Shown here piece by piece: positions 18,803 through 29,428 of a stretch of 62,732 nucleotides of DNA. Under the pieces are notes generated by a model. It was given only the letters and a program-made list of their open reading frames with translations. It made no database searches and had not been told where the DNA came from. Positions within the stretch are counted from its first letter, which is position 1, and every line of letters starts with the position of its first letter. A program made the translations under genes and the position numbers. Source of the DNA: Vavraia culicis subsp. floridensis (Eukaryota > Microsporidia > Pleistophoridae); the NCBI RefSeq assembly GCF_000192795.1, contig NW_007360639.1, positions 1 through 62,732 of the forward strand, read 5' to 3'.

Positions 18803-20562
18803 AGCAGTGCTCAATTTCTGAAATTTAAGGGTTAGACGTGAATTGCGAAGTAAAAACGTTTCAAGAACCGTTTTTGGCCCTTTTGGCCGTGATACGATAA
18901 AACGCGAAATGTGTGTGATAGGTCATTCCATGAATCGGTATTTGACAGCTGTTCACGTGCGTGTCTGTCAAGTTGTGCTGAAACGTATTAATGCTGGTTT
19001 GCCGTTGCTCTGCCTGCACCTCACGAGGAACGTGTTGCAAAACGGTTGTGTCAGGTTTTGCAACATGCTTGGTGCACGGTCATCATTACCTGCTGATTGG
19101 CTGGTGCATCGTAAATCGGTTATACTCCTCGTGTGCTTCATTACAGCCTGACATTTTAATTTATCAACACGCAAACCGGTGATAAACACTGGCCCAGGAT
19201 TTGTCAATTAAGCGTATGATTTACACTTTTGACGTGTTAGATGGTTTTATAAGGAGAAAAAGGCTTGGTGCTGAAGTGTTTTTGTGAGGAGAAGAAGATC
19301 TAAATGATGAACAGGCTCGTATTACAAAATACGTGTTGAGTGGACGGGCTCGTAAGAAGACGTAAAAGTACAAAATTTATGAATAATTTTGTGTAAAAAT
19401 AAATTATTCTTTTAAATTACAATCCGTTATTTTGATCATTTCATCCGCACCAATAAATCATCTTGAAGACAAATTAAAATTAAAAAGAGTATAATTACAA
19501 AATAAGTACGGCTAATAAAAATGGTGTAAAACACTTTAATACGCTGTAAATTAGAATATATTCAATAGATCTAGGAATTGCTGCAGCGCCGTATACACCA
19601 CTTAGCGTACGTAGTGCGCTATAAAAATTATAGTACCAAGAAGCAATTACGGTATTTAATGTTTGATTATTTGTACGTTCTATACACTCCTGTAGTGAAA
19701 TGTGCAGTATCAGTGATTAAATACGTGTTTACGAAAAAATGTGCTATGGCTTGTTTACCATGCACTACATCTGATCTAAATAACAAGCAATAAATGAGCA
19801 AGGAGAATCGTTCTTCAGGTACTAAAAATAATGTGTTCGCTTAGACATGATTGGTAGATTAACGGGGTGTTTACCATTTTACGGAAGGAATTCATTGCCG
19901 TTGATAAGAAAATGTAAATTATTGTGTATGAGAGCTATCGTTATTAAGATATTGTGGTGTGGTGGAGTGAAGAATTACTGAGATAATAAGTAAATGTGAC
20001 TTAGAATTGATAAAGGAGTATTTACGGTGTTATCGCGGTGAACGTGCAATGCGTTCGTTTACATGTTTACTATTTTAGCTGTGCACTCATGAAATGTGGA
20101 AGTTGTTGAATAAACTTATTTGATCAATTATGGATTTGGTAAGAACAAGGAACTGTATGGTTTTGAAAGGATGCAGTATTTCGTCAAAAGTCGTTTATTT
20201 ATCGCCTCCTGGATTATATCGTGATTACTTCCCATCCTTGTTCTGCAACGAAGTAATCTTTTTTCAGGTATTAGATTTTAATTTTTCGTGAGAAATTTCC
20301 TTTAACGATCACCTCATGAGTTATGCCACAACCAATTCGTGTCTTTGTTCAGATACACCACGCCAACTAATTCGCCATTAACACGTCCTCACTACGCATC
20401 GTAAAAAACGCCGTATCCGAGCCGTAAACCATAATCAATTAGAAAAAACTATTTCATCCTCATAGATGATACGCACCAATAAAAAAACGTGTGTTAACAG
20501 CTGATTGATCCCGCAGGTTCTAAACGCTCGATTTAACAATACAACACGACGAAGCACTAACG
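18803..20562. other. Long intergenic region, no gene seen
   Basis: About 1.8 kb between divergent USP and CYRI-like genes. Short open frames have no recognisable features. No RNA gene was recognised. Confidence 0.5.
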
Positions 20563-21339
20563 ATGGCAAATGATTACCAGACCTTACGCAAATTCGCGTT
20601 CAAATTCAAGTTCAAAAAACGAGGGTACAAGCCGGATCAGGGCGTAATCGACATGTGCAACAGGCTGGCAACCACGTATGCAAAAGTCCACAAGAAATTG
20701 AAAATGTACAACATACTGTACGATCCTGACAAGAACGAGCGCGAAAACATGAAGCGCACCAGTACTACCGAAAAAATAGTGGACAAGCTGCTCGATTTCT
20801 ACAAGGCCCTGGACCACGTGATCAAAGAGTTTGTATCTGCCGTGTTCTTACGCCCGAACACACACGAAATAACGTATATGAGAGGCGTGCTTGAGTATCT
20901 CAACAATATTTTACGCATTTGTTTCCGTTTCGATCACGACCGAAACAACTATGAATCGCTGTTTCACGACTTTTCATTAAGAAAGCAGCTTACGCCCGTT
21001 GCCACACAGTACACAAGAGAATATCTCTTTCAGACATCCTTGTTTTGTGCTTGCAGCATGCCTATGGCCACACTTTTTGTTACTCAGTTTGTATCACCTG
21101 AAAAGTATATAAAAAACGATTTCTACTGTAGGAAGGAGGCACTGCTCATGAACAAGCAGAGGAAACGGTTCATGTATTTAATTTGTTGTATAACGAGGAA
21201 AGAGAAGAATTTGAGGTATTGCTTCCTGTTTTTTAGTGGCACGTATTGCAATTATTACCAGTCGGAATATGTTGAGTACATAGCAAAGGAATTGGAGAAG
21301 GACAAGCGTAAGTACTTTATGGGGATGAAGAGAATATAA
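20563..21339 (+). CDS. CYRI/FAM49-like Rac-binding protein (DUF1394 fold)
   Basis: CYRI proteins bind active Rac1 and restrain the SCAR/WAVE complex. By eye the middle of this 258-residue protein follows the CYRI/CYFIP Rac-binding helices in order. A KLLDFYKALDHVIKEF segment (about residues 73-88) matches the KLKKFYEF..LE helix of CYRI. ILRICFRFD precedes a HDFSLRKQL segment, where CYRI has the LRFD..DFSYYRR stretch. The basic pair R140-K141 falls where CYRI-B has the two arginines needed for Rac binding, with the spacing one residue shorter. SLFCACSMPM..FVS then resembles the SLFYAEATPML..FVS helix. The protein is shorter than animal CYRI (about 320) and lacks the myristoylation Gly2 of metazoan forms (second residue Ala). 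The start is the first ATG (20563). The assignment is by remembered family pattern without a profile search. Confidence 0.6.
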   Translation: MANDYQTLRKFAFKFKFKKRGYKPDQGVIDMCNRLATTYAKVHKKLKMYNILYDPDKNERENMKRTSTTEKIVDKLLDFYKALDHVIKEFVSAVFLRPNTHEITYMRGVLEYLNNILRICFRFDHDRNNYESLFHDFSLRKQLTPVATQYTREYLFQTSLFCACSMPMATLFVTQFVSPEKYIKNDFYCRKEALLMNKQRKRFMYLICCITRKEKNLRYCFLFFSGTYCNYYQSEYVEYIAKELEKDKRKYFMGMKRI

Positions 21340-22161
21340 TGCAATGAAAATGAAGTGATACCAAAGGAATACTACGCTTTTTGGTAGAATCCTTACTTAC
21401 TTGCGATAAAAATGGAAAAGCGTGAATGGATGGTATGTTCCAAATCAATACGTGATTTACACCAAAAATACCCGCTACGTACCATCATCGTTACTGTTTA
21501 AAACAGTTCATTTATTGTTTAGATTGAGAAGCGTGTTTCCTATGATTGCTCTCTGAAATGCTCCTTAGATCTGAGTTGAAGGAAGAAAGTACTTTTTTGA
21601 CACAGCGAGCTGTGCAAAGAGCCTGAAGTATACCCGAAGAAACACGTAGGCTCTGATTGCGATATTGAAGAGATAAACAGCGCAAACAACTTATAAAACA
21701 GTAGATTTATGGTATGGTGGAGCACAGATCATTGTTCTGGTTTATACCTCAGTAAGATTAGAAAACGATAACAATGAAGAGGAACGGGTCTTAGCGTTGT
21801 TCATTGGCAAGATATCACCATTTGTAGTGTTGTAAATAGAGACACGCTTTACAGGACATTTTAAAAACTTGTTTATAGACGAATTTTGAGGATATAGGGA
21901 GGATGTTAAATTAATAGATTTGAGATGTGTAGATAGGGAAAATGATCGGTGAGTTTGTGAAAAATAAGCAACAAGCACATCTTGAACAGTCTACTTAGTT
22001 TATGATGGGGAGAATGAACAGAAATACAGAGTTATCAATGAGCATAGCATTTTAGAACGACGTGATTAATGGATTTGCACTTTTTTTCTGTCAAAATATT
22101 TATGGAGTAGAGAATTGAACGGGATGGTTTGACAGGAATTGAGCGAAAAATTTGCCATTCG
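21340..22161. other. Intergenic, no gene seen
   Basis: About 0.8 kb. Minus-strand frames at 21540-21978 lack recognisable features. Confidence 0.5.
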
Positions 22162-22176
22162 CCCCAAATACATCAA

Positions 22177-22416
22177 ATGAACATTAAAAAGCTTTGTGCG
22201 CTCGGGCAGTACCCCTTCAACACGAATGATACCAAATCAGCCGACTTATATCAAAAAGAAGAACATGAAATTTTCATGAAAAAGTGCATGGAATGCGTAA
22301 TTTACTTGGCAAAAAAGGCTTTCTTTCTCCTCAAGGGCCCAATGCAGCAGTTCAAGATATTTAAGCGCAAAAAATACGCCAAACTAACCACAAACATACT
22401 TAACAGCTTATATTAG
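22177..22416 (+). CDS. Small basic orphan protein with C-run start
   Basis: No family was recognised. The 79-residue product from ATG 22177 is Lys-rich, with a CMECVIYLAKKAFFLL helix in the middle and a basic tail (QFKIFKRKKYAK). A CCCC run at 22162-22165 stands 11 nt before the ATG, the arrangement seen at housekeeping genes in this window, and this is the main support. The open frame continues 16 codons further upstream to a TTG but without ATG. There is no signal peptide. It could be a small nuclear or complex subunit, but nothing in the sequence decides this. Confidence 0.5.
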   Translation: MNIKKLCALGQYPFNTNDTKSADLYQKEEHEIFMKKCMECVIYLAKKAFFLLKGPMQQFKIFKRKKYAKLTTNILNSLY

Positions 22417-22551
22417 TATTGCTACAGAAAAATCTCAACATACCAATGAGCAATACAAATATTCGTTCTGCCAATCATCATTGCATAACAAACTGGCAGT
22501 GCAGTGCTTAGTTCAAATATTTTATCAATTTTAGGTAGGGGTGGGTGGGAC

Positions 22552-22595
22552 CGCTGATTTCAGCGATTATCGGACAAAAAGCCTTGTTACGGCTT
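22552..22595. other. Two adjacent short hairpins
   Basis: CGCTGA-TT-TCAGCG (22552-22565) is a perfect 6-bp inverted repeat. Thirteen bases on, AAGCC-7 nt-GGCTT (22579-22595) forms a second stem. They lie in a gene-free stretch after the small orphan. They might be a structured RNA or 3' processing element, or chance. Confidence 0.3.
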
Positions 22596-22599
22596 AAAA

Positions 22600-23155
22600 T
22601 AGTCCATTATTTTTATCAGACACCTTGATGGTGATCAAACAAGCACAGCAACATAAATTTGCATCGTTCCGGATGTCTTTCAACATATCCGTTGGTAAAT
22701 GAGATGCAAACATGGTTGACGATTACGATGGCGCTAAATAGAGCAGGAGAGAGTAGGCCTGCATATACGGTGGAGTATACAAGCGCGCAAGTATTTTTTA
22801 CACTGCTCTTGGCACAGAAGTGCGGCAGTTGCCATGAAAACGGGTCGGTAGGCCTATAGTGGACATGATGAATGTGTTGGGCGACTATACCAGCCCGTTT
22901 TGACTGTGGGATGAGGTGGAATGTGTTAAATGTTAAAAAGTGATGGTACGTGGTTTAGTACGAAAAAAATACGTGGTTATTATGAAATATGCATGAAGCA
23001 AATTGCCGTATGGTGCATGGTATGCAATATAGGATACATGATTGGCCGAGGGGACCAGTGGTATAGAAGAAGCGTAGACCCCTCAAATTTATACAACACG
23101 CTAGATATGTGAATAAAATTTTTATATCATTTATCGTATCGCCACTCAATTTTAT
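22600..23155. other. Intergenic, no gene seen
   Basis: About 550 bp. Short plus-strand frames at 22659-22859 and 22930-23112 have no family features. Confidence 0.45.
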
Positions 23156-23971
23156 TTAATTCTCTTTGACTCCAACCTTGTCCTTATCCTGCAGAAGATC
23201 CTCCGTCTGGACGTACAGCATCTCAACCGCTTTGCCTATAATATCGCTTATGTGGCTGTCGCCCTGCACGTGATGTGCAGACCATCCATGTACAAGGGCC
23301 TGTTCAATGTTCTTGATGTTATCGTCAAAGAACAGCACACTCTTCGGATTTTCGATCCCGAACAGCTCGTCCACAAACTGATAACTCTCCTCCGTAGGTT
23401 TGTGTATGAAGAACGGAACAGCCGAATCAACCGTGACAACAGCTTCGAAGCACTCCGTGAGCCCGAGTGCTGCAAGTATGCCCCTTGCCTGTGATACATC
23501 ACCGTTCGTAAGGCATATCTTCCTGCAATTGAGACGGTCAAGCATGCTCTTCAGCACCAGATCGCGTTGGAGATAGTCTGTGTATTTTATAGTGCTTGAA
23601 ATGTACTTATTGTAAAAATCAAGCTCAACATCCAATTCTGCGAGTGCACCGTACACCGTAAGGCCGTACTCCTCGTCATATCTGTTTTTGTGTGCCAACG
23701 CAACCTCCCTGCTCGCCGTAACAGTCGCCAAATAATCAACCAGTTTTCCATCTATGAGCTCCTCCACACCGGCAGACGGGTGGTACAGCGTGTTGTCAAT
23801 ATCACACACAATAACCGTTTCGCCACCTAACGGCGTGATCAGCTGCTTGTACTTGTCCAAGTTGTGTTTGTTCATAGGTATGAAGTGTGTGTTGACCGTT
23901 CCCACGGTGTACTCCGAGCCAGATGTCTCGAACAAAGCGGATTGATCCACATCGATGCTACGCTTCTCCAT
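23156..23971 (-). CDS. HAD-superfamily phosphatase, pyrimidine 5'-nucleotidase type (SDT1/PHM8-like)
   Basis: Dephosphorylates a small phosphorylated metabolite, probably a pyrimidine nucleoside monophosphate by family resemblance. All four HAD motifs are present: motif I CDIDNTLYHP (nucleophile D57, general acid D59), motif II LTNGD (T155), motif III lysine K191 in IHKPTEESY, and motif IV FFDDN (D216-D217). The cap region between motifs I and II is helical, as in the SDT1/PHM8 and yjjG-like group. The 271-residue length fits the family. A CCCC run lies three bases upstream of the ATG (GGGG at 23975-23978 on the plus strand). The substrate is not shown by the sequence. Confidence 0.85.
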   Translation of the reverse strand: MEKRSIDVDQSALFETSGSEYTVGTVNTHFIPMNKHNLDKYKQLITPLGGETVIVCDIDNTLYHPSAGVEELIDGKLVDYLATVTASREVALAHKNRYDEEYGLTVYGALAELDVELDFYNKYISSTIKYTDYLQRDLVLKSMLDRLNCRKICLTNGDVSQARGILAALGLTECFEAVVTVDSAVPFFIHKPTEESYQFVDELFGIENPKSVLFFDDNIKNIEQALVHGWSAHHVQGDSHISDIIGKAVEMLYVQTEDLLQDKDKVGVKEN

Positions 23972-23978
23972 TTAGGGG

Positions 23979-26244
23979 CAAGCCCAGCTTTTTAAATACT
24001 TTTAAATCAATCAAATTGGTTATCAAACAGATCAAGGAGTGTCACCGTATTTGTGGTAAAAGAAGCGATGGAGATAACAGGCGGGCATCTTCTGTTGGTC
24101 ACTTCCCGCTCACGAGCCAATATGCAATTTAAATGCTCACCAATCGAACCAATATGCGATCATGATCTGATGAAGAATAGAGAAAATGAACCGTATTGAG
24201 CGTTTATTTCATTAAATCAGCTGTACAATCACGTTTCTCATCTCATTATGGTGCAGACCGTAACAATTAAACACAATTAGAAACGTAATTGTGACTCATT
24301 TTACTTATTATGGAAGAAACTGTGTTTTATTACAAACGCTGCTCATTGCTATGCTCTTGCTCAGAGCAACGTATCAACGCAATTGCACTGCTCACCGTAT
24401 CACTCCTCGAACGACAACAAACAAAAAATAATTTATCGAAAATAAAACATGGAAAACAAGGCTAAACCCAGCAAAACACTCCATGTTCGATCAATTGCTC
24501 ATCAATTCAAGTTCAAGCATGACTACGTCTTTGTATGACATCTGTATCATCTCATATTTGGTGCGTAGCGCAGTGACATTCAAACGATACAAATAATACT
24601 TCTTAAGATCTATTCCCAACACCAATACCTACGCACAAACACTCATTTTCACTCTTTTTATTGAACTACGAGCTGTTTTTTACCGTAATAGCACTACCGA
24701 TCGCTATTCAGAACTATAAATCGTGACGTACACGGGCGCTCTATTACATATGGATTGATCACATTTTTGTTGCGAAAAACATTTTAATAACGGTGGATTA
24801 CTTGGTCTTTACCGCATTTTGCCATAATTTATGTTTGATGTGCGGCATTTTGAACTAAAATACTAATCGTGATGATAAACACCACCGAAAATGACGTTTT
24901 AAATGAATTTATTTCAGATTCATGACCGAATACGACACGGTGAGTGTACAAGATACTATGCAAAACTCAGTATATGCGTAAAGTATCAGAAAAGATAGCT
25001 GCTAATGCGCTAGTAAAGCAATATATCCTAAATATCTTGGTGAGCAAGGCTATACGCTCATTTTAGCCACACTAAATGGACCATCTGAACGATATATTAT
25101 TCTTAATTTCTTTTATTACTGTCTTTTTACAGGCTTACGGATATAAATGTGGTAAATGCTAATTCGCAATATAAACGGGCATTCTTCGATATTTCTCATC
25201 CAGTTTCAAGTTAAACTCCCTTCATTCGGATACATGAGCACCGTTATATTTAATAACGAGATTTTTTGGCGTAACTCTAAGGAACTGTCTAAAACAATTT
25301 TTAACCGAGCATCAGTTCAAAATGTGAACAAACTTAGTGTGCTGTGTTAGAAGACCAACCTATTCCAAATCGGTCTTCGATTGATTCGTCTTACATTCTA
25401 TTTGTGGTAAAAGACGTTTTACCGCTTTTCGGAATAAAGAGACGCAATAGCACTGTTTTACGGTGCTGTTTCAATTATTAGCACCTTATTTTTGGCAAAT
25501 ATGTTTAGTACTGGAAATAAATGTTTGTACTAATCGGTCCTTGCCGTATTGTAACGATTTTTGCGAGAGCACGGCATTCTCTAAGTACTTGATATGATAG
25601 AACTGTGAATAAACCGAGCTGTGCTGAATAAATGAAGCTTACACCGCAGTAAATTATCATGTTTAGGATTTGCTAGTGCAACAATCACCAAGAACTGGAC
25701 GCACAAACCATTGGTAGCATATAATTGATCTTCTACAACATGTACGGTGCTGTACAATACCAGGTTGCAGTTCTTTATTCCTTGTGGTATATGAAACAGA
25801 TCATGATATTGCATTACTTGTACTGATCGCAGGAATATCAAAAACTTGATTCTAATGTTTATCACTGTAGTATTCTCTACATCACATATACGATATAATA
25901 TTTTTCTCTATCACCAATAAAACTGTTTTCATGGCGTATCTCAACGTTTACAGCCATTCTTGCCCAATTTTCTTTCTTTTATGAAATGCCTGAGTGTTTT
26001 ACTCAGTATTGGTAATTTGAGCTGGTTATCTATCGCGCTATGCAGGCAGAAAGAGTCCGTACCCTTCCTGTTCGGCAACAAGGTGCCATGTAGAGCGTGT
26101 AACACGCACAGTAAAACAACTAAAGCGTGCCTAAGAGACCGTATCATGTTAACGTATCCTACAACGTTTCACCGCTGTGCTATACAACGTATCGAGCCGT
26201 TACAAACGCATCTCACCCAAAGAGCAATTTCTAAACAAATGCTT
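23979..26244. other. Long intergenic region, no gene seen
   Basis: About 2.3 kb. A few 60-95 codon frames occur (25156-25350, 25581-25865, 25941-26147) without start signals, signal peptides or family motifs. Confidence 0.5.
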
Positions 26245-26850
26245 TTATTTACGTCCGTTATAAATGCCCAGAAGGATGGGACACTTGCACAGCGGGCACA
26301 AATTGCACGTATAGATCCACCTAAAAATGCAATCCATATGGAAAACATGCTTGCATTTGAGATTGTAGATCTTGCCAGTAATCTTCTCGAAACATATGTT
26401 GCAGATTGTGTCCTTTGCCGGCACGATCTGCGGCACAACACTAATCTTTTCAAGTACCGTAGTGCCGATCCTCTTCGGCTTCTTCTGCAGAATTGGTGGT
26501 GACTTTTTTGCATTGTTCGCTTCTTCACAGTCAACAGGCACGTAAACAGCCTCCCACATCGAATTGCGCTGCACATCTGCACATATTATGGGCGGCGACT
26601 CGTGCGGCCTGTTCGCGTTTGCCACCAGCCGACACGATCGCAAGTCCTTTTCAGGCGGTATGCGGCGTACTTCAATGTCTTTCTCCGGCTCTTTACGGTT
26701 TTGTTCCTCGCTATTCAGCGATATGCTCACCGCTGACTCCGTACTTGAATCATCGTCACGTACGCGTTGTGACACGCTCATCACATCTTTTTCTGACGTA
26801 TCACTCGATTCATCGCGTATTACCTGTGAACTTATCTTTTTGTGTGTCAT
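26245..26850 (-). CDS. RING-H2 zinc-finger protein, probable E3 ubiquitin ligase
   Basis: A 201-residue protein with a disordered, Ser/Glu/Asp-rich N-terminal two thirds and a C-terminal RING-H2 domain. The ligands are visible: CNIC, then C-K-H-V-F-H-M-D-C, then C-P-L-C (C-x2-C, C-x-H-x2-H-x2-C, C-x2-C, i.e. a C3H2C3 RING). FRWI after the fourth ligand group supplies the tryptophan typical of E2 binding. No membrane segment or signal peptide was seen. It presumably acts with an E2 enzyme; the target is unknown. The start is the ATG at 26848-26850, with a TATAAAAG box 23 bp upstream. Confidence 0.87.
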   Translation of the reverse strand: MTHKKISSQVIRDESSDTSEKDVMSVSQRVRDDDSSTESAVSISLNSEEQNRKEPEKDIEVRRIPPEKDLRSCRLVANANRPHESPPIICADVQRNSMWEAVYVPVDCEEANNAKKSPPILQKKPKRIGTTVLEKISVVPQIVPAKDTICNICFEKITGKIYNLKCKHVFHMDCIFRWIYTCNLCPLCKCPILLGIYNGRK

Positions 26851-26872
26851 TAATAGGCCTGGTCGGTTTTTT

Positions 26873-26880
26873 CTTTTATA
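26873..26880 (-). promoter_or_regulatory. TATAAAAG box of the RING gene
   Basis: On the minus strand TATAAAAG ends 22 bp before the RING-gene ATG, the same spacing as the TATA-like boxes of the secreted genes and HSP70 here. Confidence 0.5.
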
Positions 26881-28576
26881 TTTTTTTTTGACGATGTGAC
26901 CGGTGCGGTTTTAAAATGTAACGACCGTACGACCCACGATGAATTAAAAAACCGTTTTTATGTTGGTGATTAGCTGCTTGTTATGTGTGCATTGGTCCGT
27001 AGCTTTGGTCTGCAACCACTCGAAATACTCCATACTTCGGTAACGAATAAACAATTCGCCTGCTACAACGTCCTACAATGACAAATTAGCATCGATACGG
27101 TGCACAGACCTGTAAAGTACCGATTATCGAAAAACACACCCGCACAGATTCATTACCTGTTTTGTGAGGAAACCTCGCATCAAAAAATACACCCGAATCG
27201 ATTTACTGCCTGTTTCAGGAAAGATGAAAACAAAGTATCCCAATCATTGACAGAATGTCAAACCGTAACACCACACAAAATTTGAACTGTGCCCAAGGCC
27301 GTAAAATTATCTATCAAGTGATTCTGCACGTAACACCGGTACTAACACCTCAAAGTTTGAACATTGCACACCAAGATTCACTACAATTCGTTTTGTATTC
27401 GGTCCATCACCCGTACTAAACATGCATACTCAGACACATAAATGCCATATCGCGCCACAAAATCATTTCCAAGAAAATGACTTCCACGACCGGTAAGTAT
27501 GTGGCACGGTTAACACGAATATTAGATGCTGAGATGCAAAGGTACCGAGCATTGAAGTGTTTTTTGGCCAGGCTTGAATCTTAGACGTGACAGTAACGTA
27601 TCATAATCACAAATGTAACACGGTGCACGTTCTGAGGAAGAACCAGAAATGATGCTGATAATCCGGTAATTGATCTGATCCTGTATCACTGTCACATTAT
27701 TTTTTATTCCTGTCCTTTGAGAGAGCGAAATGGGAAGATAGAAGAAAATAAAGAGTAAATAATTTATTTTTGTATAAATTAGACTAGCATTCTAAAAATG
27801 CTTAACTTGTACACGATTGACCGCCATCTTTGATGGGAATAATGCAGCCTTTGTATTCTCTCACTAACATCAATCATTTACGAAAAAGAACGAAAAAAAA
27901 GATAAATGTGCAATTTAAAAGAAGAAAATTCCTCTTTCATGGCCTTTACAAAAGAATGAGCACCGATTTACGTTATTACAAGTAATTCTGCAGCACGTAC
28001 AATGTCTGATAATAACAACAGCAGGGCACGGCAAAAGCGATTTACGGTAAACAAAGTACCAGTCGCACATCCCTGCCTAAGAGTCATGTAGATGAAAACA
28101 TGCTGTTCAAGGATGTTTCCAAAATTTGTTCAATTATCACTTCATACTGCGAATATACGATCATCAGCTGAGGATTGACCAGCAAACAAGCAATTTATTC
28201 TCTCAAAAAGGATTGAAGCCCCCGTACTCTTGTTATGTGCGTTTTGGCCGCCAAGACGCGGCAATATTGAAATATTCTACTACTAGGGCGCTGTAGGTGA
28301 TGCACACGCTAAAAAGTGGATGGATTGGTGTTTGCTTGCACGATGCGATTATGTTTAATGAGGTTTTGTTCTTGATCCTACCGCATCACTGATGAAACGG
28401 TTATGAGAGTATGGTGTGCCTGTGGCACAACATAAGGTAATGTAATACGTTTGTGTTTTACAAAGTTAATACAACGGTATGATACGTGTTTCATAGTGCA
28501 AAACGCAAAGCTTTAGCTATCTTTGCAGTTTAACATTCGGAAACCGATCATTCATCAGAACTTTTCCCATGTAAAA
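26881..28576. other. Long intergenic region, no gene seen
   Basis: About 1.7 kb with no convincing gene or RNA. Confidence 0.5.
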
Positions 28577-28584
28577 TATAAATA
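28577..28584 (+). promoter_or_regulatory. TATAAATA box of small secreted protein
   Basis: The TATAAATA octamer ends 23 bp before the ATG at 28608. It supports that short frame as a gene. Confidence 0.55.
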
Positions 28585-28607
28585 CGTATCATTTCCGTGT
28601 ACTAATC

Positions 28608-28811
28608 ATGTTTCAAGCGATAATAACATTCTTTACACTATTGCTAGGCGCTTATGGTGCGTTACTGGGTGATGATATGGGTTTGGGCAATGTTACTGGC
28701 GTAGGTTATCCTTTTTTAGGAGCAGGATTGGCTCTTACACCGGCTGAAGAAGCAGTGGCGGATCGGGCCGCAGCAAGAAGCGCAGCTATGGCGGCGGCAG
28801 CGAGATTTTAG
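28608..28811 (+). CDS. Small secreted Ala/Gly-rich protein (67 aa)
   Basis: No family was recognised. The product begins with a textbook signal peptide (MFQAIITFFTLLLGAYG), then a short Gly-rich segment (GLGNVTGVGYPFLGAGLAL), and ends in an Ala-rich amphipathic tail of alternating A and R (ADRAAARSAAMAAAARF). No cysteines occur after the signal. The mature peptide would be about 47-50 residues. A TATAAATA box lies at the expected distance. Candidate roles are a spore-wall or polar-tube component or a host-directed peptide; the sequence does not choose. Confidence 0.62.
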   Translation: MFQAIITFFTLLLGAYGALLGDDMGLGNVTGVGYPFLGAGLALTPAEEAVADRAAARSAAMAAAARF

Positions 28812-29428
28812 ATAAAGTAAATGATAATCAGGACTTGTTTGCTAGAAGTAGTTTACTTATCTTCTCATGCCATGTCATTCAACATGCCTATCAGATTTAC
28901 TGGAACTGGGCTCAGGTCCTTGAGTAAATTAATGCGTTTGCTCGCACAACACTTTCGCATCACTTCTACCACAGCAGAAAGGTATGCTGCAATCGTAACA
29001 GTGAGCTTAACATGCAAGCCATGACTTGCACGACATCCCAGGGGCAAAAGTACATCGTTGCAAAATATCGTTGATAGCATGTGGATGAGCAGGTCAGTGT
29101 GCGATGCCGAAGCATACCAGACTTACTCTCCCTATCAGTGTCTGGCACACCGAAGTGACTTTGCAATGCCTCTCCGGCATCCTCCATGTTAAATACGAGA
29201 TGACCGCAGCATTTGGCTCACACTGAGCAATCACAGCCCTGGCACATACATCATAGCAAACTAGGCCCAAAACTTATTTATCGCAGCCCTACACACCAAG
29301 GCGTAAAATACCAAAACAAACAATCCTGCCCAAACACCGGCTCGGCACACCAAAAAATAAAACACTACCAAATGGCTCATATCAACCGATAATTCAAGCA
29401 AAACATGCCCTTAATAACTAAAAGTACT
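28812..29428. other. Intergenic, no gene seen
   Basis: About 600 bp between convergent genes. A 67-codon frame directly after the small secreted gene (28821-29024) has no recognisable features. Confidence 0.5.
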
